64,000 bases of DNA, from assembly GCA_013368315.1 (NCBI GenBank), contig JAACJM010000079.1, forward strand, positions 248,001 to 312,000. The letters run 5' to 3'. Origin of the DNA: Tetrapyrgos nigripes (lineage: Eukaryota > Basidiomycota > Agaricomycetes > Agaricales > Campanellaceae). Of the stretch, positions 56,196 to 64,000 are shown piece after piece. The translations under genes and the position numbers were made by a program. The first letter of the stretch is position 1, and each line of letters starts with the position of its first letter. Under the pieces are notes generated by a model that was not told where the DNA came from, did not search any database, and saw only the letters and a program-made list of their open reading frames with translations.

Positions 56196-58097
56196 TCAAT
56201 CAGAATAACTGAAACAAGGGTTTGGATAAGGAATCAGAGAAGGTAAAGTCACAGGAGGAGCAGGAAGTATAGCGCAATGGAACGGATTAAGGGAAGAGAA
56301 ATAATTGAAGGGATGAAAAGAGATATCATGAAGGAAGAACGGGTCAGAGGAAGGAACGGACATGGGCACCGGGAACCTCTTCTCCCATAAGAGTCTAATC
56401 CTTCTCTCCAAGTCGACAATCCAAAAGTACTTGAGTAGAGACCTTTCTAAGACGTGCAGGCGGAACTTTTCAAAGGGAAGATCCCAGATTCTGAAGTTGT
56501 CAATGTTGCCGGATGTGTCCCTCTCGTACTCCCTTCCAGTGATCTGGAAGTCAACTGGCCCAAACCACCACTTGATCAACTGCTTCTCCAACGCTAACCT
56601 CTCGGTACATACCGCCTTCCCACTACCTTTCTTGTACAGTGTACCTGACTCCCGATCCAACCTAAACCTTCTAACGATCGTTTCAAACCTTCCTGGCGTG
56701 AATGGTCCATCACCAGGGTTTCTGTACCGAGTCGGAATCACCAATCTCCCTTCCAATTCCCCTCTCAAATAGTTAGCTATCTCATCCCAGCTCAACTCGG
56801 CATCCCTAACCCATAACTGTGACCATAAAGGAACCCTAAGCCCTGAATCTCCGAACTCATCTGTCGCCATCGCTCTCACTACGACCGTTCCATCAAACAG
56901 GTATGGCAAGGCCAAGTTGAACTTGAGGTACGAGGAACGAGGAGTCAGATCCACGTATCTGAAGACCTCGCCTTCGTCGATGAGATGGTGGTGGTATCTG
57001 GAAGCAGTGTTGCCGGTAAGTAGATTCGAATAGTCTTCCGAGTTGTGGAAACTGAAGACGTTAGGGACAGGGCGAAGGGCAGCATAGTTCGGCCACGTAC
57101 ACTTCTCGTGGAAAGGAGACAACTGGATGTTGACCCACTTAGGACCATCTGTAGTGAGGGAAATTTCAGTATGTTCCGTAAAATCGACTGGGGAATTCAG
57201 GTTAAAGGTAGAGTTAATGGCAGTGTAAACGGGTGGATCAGTGAAAGGGATGAAATTAACACATCCGTCCTCGCGTAAGGCATGATGAAGGTGGTGATTA
57301 AGGGATCCAGGACTATAAACCGGTCTCGCAATGTACGCGTATGAAACGGGACCCATTCGATAGAAGAACATAGCAAAAGAAACATAGAAAGGAGGAACAC
57401 GAAAAGGGGAGGGAACGTTCTGATCGACCAAATCGGCATTGTAAGAGGAGGAAGAAGATACAGTAGGGTGATGGACGCTGACGAGTATGTCAGGGTTGAA
57501 GGTGAGAACGGTAGTCGATCTAGGGACGAGGTATTCAACTTCATCCCCTCGAGCATCGGTCCAGGTGTACATGACATCATCCGCAAATGAGTTAACTATC
57601 CTGGCACCTGTAGGCAGAACTAACTCCCTAGGAACTGTTGCCTGTTCATCATCACTGTTTACTTCCACCAATGGCGGAATCGAATCGTGAGAGGAAGATA
57701 GAGAAGTCAAAGGGGAAGAAGCACGGGCAATATTATCAAGACATAGAGAAGGAAGAGGACCAGAACCATCAAGATCAGTAGAAATAGAAAGTATAGAAAA
57801 CAAACTAGAGATATCAGGCCAAAAGTGACAGATAAGAGAAGCATACAAATTCCTCTCTTCCCGATTAGGGAGAGAGATGTGCAGCATGGTGAGCTCGAGT
57901 GAGGTGTTGTTGACATTGAATTGAACGACGACTTGATTGGGCTTGCTTTGAGAGTAGACGACCACTGCGGAAATTCTATTGCCGTTAATGGAGTCAGTCT
58001 GAAGGGTAGTCATAGAGAAATGCAGAGAGGGGATAAAAGAGGATGATATGGACTCAAATGATAAAAATATAAATATGCCCATCGGTAAGGACCACAA
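56196..58097 (-). CDS. Uninterrupted 633-codon ORF in env position, unknown function
   Basis: The frame runs from 58097 (or from the second likely start MTTLQTDS at 58013) to 56196, with no stop or frame break, starting 62 bases after the integrase stop. I do not recognise the protein. Visible: an N-terminal hydrophobic stretch MGIFIFLSFESISSSFIPSL if the first ATG is used (not a convincing signal peptide), a Ser-rich acidic linker (TSLSSSHDSIPPLVEVNSDD), a central part rich in aromatic residues with HHHLIDEGEVFRYVDLTP, and a C-terminal charged helical part (ERSLLKYFWIVDLERRIRLL). No transmembrane helix near the C-terminus, no furin-like site and no coiled coil, so it does not look like an envelope protein. 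It could be an element-specific accessory protein or a captured host gene. Confidence 0.7.
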   Translation of the reverse strand: MWSLPMGIFIFLSFESISSSFIPSLHFSMTTLQTDSINGNRISAVVVYSQSKPNQVVVQFNVNNTSLELTMLHISLPNREERNLYASLICHFWPDISSLFSILSISTDLDGSGPLPSLCLDNIARASSPLTSLSSSHDSIPPLVEVNSDDEQATVPRELVLPTGARIVNSFADDVMYTWTDARGDEVEYLVPRSTTVLTFNPDILVSVHHPTVSSSSSYNADLVDQNVPSPFRVPPFYVSFAMFFYRMGPVSYAYIARPVYSPGSLNHHLHHALREDGCVNFIPFTDPPVYTAINSTFNLNSPVDFTEHTEISLTTDGPKWVNIQLSPFHEKCTWPNYAALRPVPNVFSFHNSEDYSNLLTGNTASRYHHHLIDEGEVFRYVDLTPRSSYLKFNLALPYLFDGTVVVRAMATDEFGDSGLRVPLWSQLWVRDAELSWDEIANYLRGELEGRLVIPTRYRNPGDGPFTPGRFETIVRRFRLDRESGTLYKKGSGKAVCTERLALEKQLIKWWFGPVDFQITGREYERDTSGNIDNFRIWDLPFEKFRLHVLERSLLKYFWIVDLERRIRLLWEKRFPVPMSVPSSDPFFLHDISFHPFNYFSSLNPFHCAILPAPPVTLPSLIPYPNPCFSYSD

Positions 58098-58158
58098 GAG
58101 TTGCTTAGAACTCGATTGGAACCAAGATAGTCATAAAAGGACAGTAGAACAATAACAC

Positions 58159-61100
58159 TCAGCAGTAAGGTCTTGCATATCTTCTAGGTTCTTGAAGTGA
58201 TCTTCGATACTCCTCTTTGCCACGTCGAGGCGGAAGCAAGGATTCACATTCCTGAACAGGTGCTGGAGACGAAGGTATTTGCGTCCTTAAGGTCTGGTTA
58301 TCGGGTCTAAAAAAGAAGAGTTGCAGCCTCCTGACGTTAACCGCTGCATTCAACGGGGTACCATTGAGTTCCTGTAGTAAGTATGAATCGTTGGTCCTCT
58401 TGTCCTTAATGATGTAAGGTCCGCTATAAGTCCAATGGGCCTTGTCACCGAGCAGATTGTCTAGGTGTGATTCCCTGAGCCATACGTACATACCCGGCTT
58501 GAAATCTGAAAAATCGAAGTGGAAATGATGCTTTTTCGCGTAGTTCTCGATGGACTGTCATCGAGAATTCCTGAGATCTAGGCTCGCTTGTTCCAGGGCC
58601 GGGTCTCGATGTTGTAACTGTAGAATTCTTAGTGATAGCAGATCAACTGACGAACGCACCTTATCCCAATCTAGCGTTTGCCATGTGGTTTCGAGGACGT
58701 CAAACAATAAGACTGGATGGATACTGTAGAGTAGATAGTATGGTGAAAACCCGGTGGCTCGACTAGTAGTTATCTGTATCGCGAATAGGCCTGCGTCCAA
58801 GAAGTTAGGCCATAAACCAGGAGAGTCACCTACCGTCTTCATTATCGCTTCTACCAGAGGTTTGTGACCTCATTCAACCACGGCATTTCCTTCTGGATGG
58901 TAAGGAGAGGAGATTATAACCATGCACCTATATTGAGTTCTGAGAAGGTGCTGTACTTCCTTCTTGAATTCTGATCCACCATCTATGGTAATTAGCAGTA
59001 TGCATCCGAAACAACAGATAAGACACTCATAAATGAACTTAGCTACCGCCGCGGCTGTGAGAGCTTGAAGCGCTTGTGCTTCAGGCCATAAGATGGTGGG
59101 TTTGATGGCGTGGATAATGTAGTGCAAACCTCGTACTCCCTTGGGCATGTGTATAGAGTCTAGGTGGAAATGTCATAGAAGAGGGGCTTGCCACGATTCA
59201 TTGTAAGGTATTACCGGGTGATTCTTGATGCTCTTCTGGCATTCCAGGCATGATTTTACGAAATAGGCCACCGAAAGGTACATGTTGGGCCAATAGAATC
59301 TGTTGACTAAATGATGGTAAGTAGCATTGTGACCACGATGGCCACAGTCGTTATGAGCCATCGTGATCAGTTCCTCCCATCGAGCCTTAAGCTCAATCAC
59401 TTTATGAGGCAGCCCTCCAGCATTCCTTTTTGGTAACAACCATAGGATATTGTTCTGGAGTGTGAAACAAGAGACCTGTTTTAAGAAACGTACCTTCTCC
59501 TTTTCTGTCTCATACTTCGAAGGGATAATGTCTGAGGCCAGGAAATGATGGAATTCCTTCCACATATCTTCTTCTTCTACATCTGAGATGTGGTGAATGT
59601 GTACATCTCTTGTCTCGTCACTAGAGTATAGGTGATAAGAGTGGTCAATGGTTTCCAGGCACAAGGTCTCGTCTCCAAGAACATATAGTTCCATTGATGG
59701 AGACTCCACCTTTCGGTAGGAACTGGGATTTTGAGACGGAAAGTAATCATATCGTAAGATAGAATGGGAGAAAAGAGAATAGGAGGCAGTCGGGCCGAAA
59801 GAAGGAGGATCGATCAAGGAAGAAAGTACAGGGGAAGTCAAAGTAGAATTCTCCACTACGAGCGGATAAAGGAATGAATGAATGGGCATGGAAGTGGAGA
59901 GTCGGATAAAAAGAGAATTAAATAAAAACTTAGCTGAATTCGTTGGAGTAACAAAATTGGTCACTTCCAGATAAGCATCTAGAAAAGCATCTTGAGACTC
60001 TTCTACGGGCTCGTCTTCAGTCTTCCTTCTTCATGAGAGTCCGTCTTCTGCTTGAAAGGATTTTGCCGGTACATGCTGTAATTCAAAATCAAATAATCGA
60101 CACCAAGATACCCACCACAGCATCGGAGCATTAGAAACATCATCTGGCTCCTTTAGCATCTTCACTAGAGACTTAGCATCATATTCGAGATGGAAATGTA
60201 CCCCCACATGCGATGTCTGAGTTCTTTCAGCGCTCTATACACCCCGTATACCTCTGTCTTCAGTTGACCGTAATTTTGCTCGGTTTTGTTGAATGTACAT
60301 GAACCAAATATAGCAGGGCGTTTGATCTTGTCTCTCACCTGGTATACTACCCATCCAGCACCTTCCCAAGAAGAATCTATGGCAACAACCATCAGCCCCT
60401 TGTCCGACTCTCTAGGGGGTCGCGTAATTAGCAATGCCGCCGGGTAATCGATCTTGATGAGTACCGGAGGACGAGTGATCCTGTACTTTAGTAACTCGAA
60501 AGCTTCCAGAGCTTCGGTTGAGAAAAAGAATTTAGTTTCAATGCGTAACAAAAGCGTAAACAGCTTCACTATGAGAGCGAACCCCTTGATCCACCTATGG
60601 CCTACTCCCGCCGTGCCCAAGAAACCTCGTACTTCGGAAACATTAGCTGGAATGGGCCAATCCATAATCTTACGAATCATCAACAGTTCCATAATCCATC
60701 CTTCCAACGCCACTACTGTCCCCACAATTCGCAATCTATCTGTCATCAGAACAGCTTTTCAACCCTGAAGCAGTGATTCCAGCCTCTATCAAAGCGCCCA
60801 ACACCATGTCCAACCTCTGTATGTATTCCCACACAAATCGCCTAATACGAGGATTACCCTCGATACACTCCTCCTCGTATCTCATTGGCGGTCCTCTAAG
60901 CCCACAGTCGTCCACGAAATTCTTCGCGTAGTCCTGTACAGAAATGAGTGCATGTTGCACGCACCTTTGGAATTCTTGTACCGAGTTGGTGTACCCTTGG
61001 ACTAGTGTGCATTGCTGTCTGGCACCGATTTCCGTGTGGAAGGCTTGAAGAGGTCGAGAATGTGGAGCAACCCACCACGTGTTGAACCCAGAGAATAAGT

Positions 61101-62714
61101 CCAATAGGCCATAAAGCGAGTATCCAACGAAGTCTTTGGCAAAATTGTTTACGTTGGGGGGCAAGGCCAAGTCCTGAATAGAAACTGCATTAAGTTCTTC
61201 CAAGTTTACTACTAACCTTACGCCTTTCTTTTTGGCTACCGCAAACATAGAGGATTGGTATGAAGAAGTCGTTGGCTCGAATCTTCCTGCCGCTTCTTCG
61301 TCCTTGATTTGCTGAATTACTTGGTCTCTGATAGCCAGGGGTGCCTTGATCGCAGGTCGTTGCCAGGGCGTATGCTCAATCACATAGAGTTCGTAATCAG
61401 CATAATACTTATGAGAGAAACAACCCTTTTCGGCATAGACGAAGGCAAACGCCATTTCTCGTTTCACTACAACAAAACATAGTAAGTTAAGTTCATCAGG
61501 AGAGAATGCACTTTTGTCAACTTGTTCCAACATATCTTCGAGGCGTTCACGAGTTACTCTGGACCCAAATGTAAGCTGTTGGTAAGGGACAGGGTTAAGT
61601 GGTAACATCAAGGGAATAGGGGAAGGAATCGGTTTGTATACTTGCGCTTCTGGCTTTGGCATATAGGTTGGAACAGGTCGATACTTCCTATGGACAGGCT
61701 TGTATCTTCTTTTGGTGAGGTTAACGTCGTAGATAGGCGCAAATGCTCTTTCAGTCCAAGAAGTAGAAATTATAGAGTCAGCAGATCTCATTGTACAATA
61801 GGCATAATCACGAATGAAAGGATCAAACTCGAGAGGAGGGTTGAGAGAAAGAAGTGAATCAAAATCAGAGAACTCATCATTTCCCATAAGAGCTTCTAGT
61901 GATCTTCCAAGAGTCGCTGGAGACAAGTCGAAGACCCTCGTACTCGGCTCCGCCGTCAAAAATCCTCGGAGTATGGAACTTCGGAATAGTCCTCAATCCT
62001 GGAAAAGTGGACATGTCTGTCGATAGACGCTGCGTTTCTCTTGTCGTCCGGATCAGTAACCATGATAGCTACCGAAGGCGGACCCTTCTTGATACCATCT
62101 TTCCATAGGTATAGCTTGGCTTTGCCGGTACGACCTCCATAGTCTAATCTTGCTGCGAAATGATGAAGGAATGGTTGTCCGAGTATGATATCCTGCTTGT
62201 CTAAGTCGTTGTTAGCAACAAAGATATGATGGGAAAACTCATGTTTCCCGATCATTAGCAGCGCATCGGTTACAACCCCCTTTAGGGGTTCAGCATTCCC
62301 ATGTACCCCTCGAAGAGACCACCTGGTCCCCTCATAATCCACCGGCAAGCCCAACATCTTGGGGATTTCGTGACTCATGAGGTTGAGCTCGGATCCAGAG
62401 TCTATCATGGCTGTAAATACTTTCCCTCCTATCGTAACCTCCATCTTTCCCGTACTCATTCCATAGAATTTCTCCTTATCCATCACCACCGCATTTGAAT
62501 AATGCATAAGAAACTCTTCTAGCCTCTCGGGATTTCCAACGTGCAACGAAGAAGTAGTGGAAGGAAAGGAAGAGGAAGGCGATTGATTAACAGAGAACTC
62601 AGCTTCTTTGGTGCTATACTCCCGTTTCGTGCATGTGCTTTCTGTGAAAATCCTCTGGAGAGCAGGGCTCGATCCAATGATCTGCCCTATAGGAAGGGAC
62701 ACCTCCTGGTTCAT
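58159..62714 (-). pseudogene. Gypsy Pol (protease-RT-RNase H-integrase), multiply broken
   Basis: Protease: FTAMIDSGSELNLMSHEI (about 62.40 kb). RT: VRLVVNLEELNAVSIQDL and AKNFVDDCGLRGPPM with the Asp-Asp pair (about 60.91 kb). RNase H: MVVAIDSSWEGAGWVVYQV (about 60.37 kb) after EVRGFLGTAGVGHRW. Integrase: zinc domain HNDCGHRGHNATYHHL...CLECQKS (59.35-59.24 kb) and catalytic core with Asp in ITIDGGSEFKKEV and Glu in HPEGNAVVE. C-terminus WTYSGPYIIKDKRT. Lesions: TGA codons at 60031-60033, 59173-59175, 58870-58872 and 58558-58560, all where the family normally has Arg (CGA); frameshifts near 60750 (A run) and 60195 (G run). Inactive copy. Confidence 0.88.
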
Positions 62715-62777
62715 AATGTAGTCGTAGATTTTCTGTAAGTCAGCCTTTTCAGAGAGAGTTGAAGTATGTCCCTCTTG

Positions 62778-64000
62778 TCAATTTACTGGATTAGTCAGAG
62801 GTTGGATTTCTACTTTCCGTTGCGGAGGAGCTTGAGGTGGTTGCCTAGCTACTTGAGGAGAAGGATCGTTGGTTTGTCGAGTAGATGGAATGTTAGGGGT
62901 CTGAGCCACTTGCAGTGGAGTCGGTCTAGGTTGTCGAGACTGCTGAGGACGAAGAATCGAGTTGGGCGAAGGGTTTTCGGGTCTTTGCGTTGGATCATAA
63001 CGGTTGTTTGTCTTTTGAGACCTAGTTGTAGGGTTGGAGTACACGAAATCGTCTTCTTCTTCTTCAGGTGCCATGTAGTAAGACTTGTATTCGTCAGTTG
63101 GTCCTAAGTTCCTGACAGCAAACGCATCGGTTAGTACATCTCTTTGATCAAATACCAAACCCATAGAGTGGCCCGATCTCGTAGCAGACATGTGAGGGGA
63201 ACGTCTCTTGTCATGTTGGAGGAGGATTGCGAAGAAGTCTGTGGAAGTTTGGTAATAGATTGAAGGTAGTGAGCCACCCCTCCTTTGAATCCAGGAGGGA
63301 TACGAGGAAGATTTAGTCCATCCGGGAGAAGATACCTATTCATATTGGGTTCCTGAATGATCAGATTATTGCGAAGTAATCCTGCTGTCAGAGGAAAAAA
63401 TCTCGGATGCATTCTGTGCGTATTGACTTCTCCACACATGAAACACCTTTCAAGTCAGCATTTCCATCATTGGAAGAGGTCCATTGAACTTGCTCATGAA
63501 CAATGTGAGATTGAGACTCATTTCCTGGAACTGTTTCGCCAGGTTGTCCATATGTGATGTCCCAGTTCGGACCGGAGCCATTTGTCGTTGGTGTTGAGCG
63601 TTCGATTGGAGAGAAGGGTTGACAGGCAGCTGTTGTGAAGGGCCTACTCGATTTCCATCTAGATCTAGCCTTACCTGATTCTTGTATGCTTGCTCGGAAG
63701 ACACCCAAGGAGTGGTATAGAGATTGTTAGCACCAAAGCAAGTCTTAAGAATGCTTACCGATTCCGTGACTGTAGGAGCCGTCTTTGGAGTCCTCTTTGC
63801 TTCCGGAAGGGCTTCAATGTACCAACTTTTTACTGACTTCAGAAGTCCAGCAATGAAGTAGTAGTTGCGCTGCTGTTTGGTAATAGACTGGTCAACTACA
63901 AGGGCATTAGCGAATTTTAGATAGGCAATTCGGTACTTATCAATGTCCTTAGAAGACTCGAAAGTCCCATTCTCATTGTGGTTTTGGCAGAAGTCAAGTA
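62778..64000 (-). pseudogene. Gypsy Gag, 3' part, broken and cut by the window edge
   Basis: From the right edge the minus-strand reading is DIDKYRIAYLKFANALVVDQ, then QRNYYFIAGLLKSVKSWYIE, typical of the Gag helical core. It continues to MAPVRTGTSHMDNLAKQFQE, a zinc-knuckle remnant FMCGEVNTHRMHPRFFPL (about 63.43 kb) and RYLLPDGLNLPRIPPGFKGG, a pattern I know from basidiomycete gypsy Gag proteins. A proline/glutamine-rich linker (62.78-63.19 kb) leads to the protease. At least two frame changes (around 63.44 and 63.15 kb) break it. Confidence 0.7.

Larger units (their letters stand above)
55401..64000 (-). mobile_element. Ty3/gypsy LTR retrotransposon with an extra 3' ORF, cut by the window end
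   Basis: Minus-strand order is gag (from beyond 64000 to about 62.8 kb), protease, RT, RNase H, integrase (58159), an additional ORF (58097-56196), then an LTR (about 55401-55921). Domain order RT-RNH-IN marks Ty3/gypsy. The element is inserted in the gag of another LTR element. The 5' LTR lies outside the window, so LTR identity and age cannot be judged. gag-pol is full of stops and frame breaks, while the additional ORF is open throughout. Confidence 0.88.

Noticed and set aside
56196..58097. Reading the extra gypsy ORF as an envelope gene
   Set aside because: Position fits, but there is no convincing signal peptide, no C-terminal membrane anchor, no cleavage site and no fusion-peptide-like segment.

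Overview
The window looks like nuclear DNA of a filamentous basidiomycete, most likely an Agaricomycete. Genes are split by many short GT-AG introns of about 50-90 bases, and the recognisable proteins (A-domain-only adenylate-forming enzyme, beta-carbonic anhydrase, small secreted protein, Sec9-type SNARE, fungal anoctamin, C2H2 regulator) and transposons (Crypton-like, Ngaro, Ty3/gypsy, EN-type LINE) are of types I know from mushroom-forming fungi. I cannot name the genus. Ordinary host genes are sparse; most of the sequence is mobile or duplicated.

Layout. 1-15.1 kb is a decayed transposon zone: a Crypton-like tyrosine recombinase remnant (about 2.1-4.3 kb, +), an unrecognised intron-rich broken gene (5.1-6.6 kb, -), a ~116-bp tandem array (7.56-8.15 kb), a LINE in antisense orientation (9.55-13.74 kb) with an RNase H-like segment between endonuclease and RT, and 11-bp minisatellite arrays around 13.7, 14.2 and 15.0 kb. 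16.0-21.2 kb carries an intact adenylate-forming gene (copy A) with its upstream region, interrupted by a 1.36-kb terminal-inverted-repeat element. 22.9-23.9 kb is a C2H2 zinc-finger gene; 25.6-28.1 kb holds a decayed paralogue (copy B) and a broken F-box gene.

29.4-46.3 kb is a large inverted duplication. The left arm (29.4-33.65 kb) and right arm (41.1-45.5 kb or further) each carry an adenylate-forming gene and a beta-carbonic anhydrase gene in mirror order. Between them lie three single-copy genes, all on the minus strand: a small secreted protein, a Sec9-like SNARE and an anoctamin/TMEM16 channel or scramblase. The arms have decayed in complementary ways: the left carbonic anhydrase and left adenylation gene are broken, the right carbonic anhydrase is intact, and the right adenylation gene differs by one missing base in exon 4.

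46.5-52.2 kb is a nearly complete, young Ngaro-type tyrosine-recombinase retrotransposon with the textbook split direct repeats A1-ORFs-B1-A2-B2. Its two A repeats differ by two exact intron-like segments present in A2 and absent from A1. 52.7-55.4 kb is the 5' part of an LTR element whose gag is interrupted by a 615-bp TIR element and then by a Ty3/gypsy element (55.4 kb to beyond the window, minus strand). That gypsy element has a badly decayed gag-pol but an uninterrupted 633-codon ORF of unknown function between pol and the 3' LTR.

The two observations I consider most worth pursuing are the intron presence/absence difference between the Ngaro A repeats and the intact extra ORF of the gypsy element. 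All function calls rest on reading motifs and on remembered family knowledge; no database search was possible.
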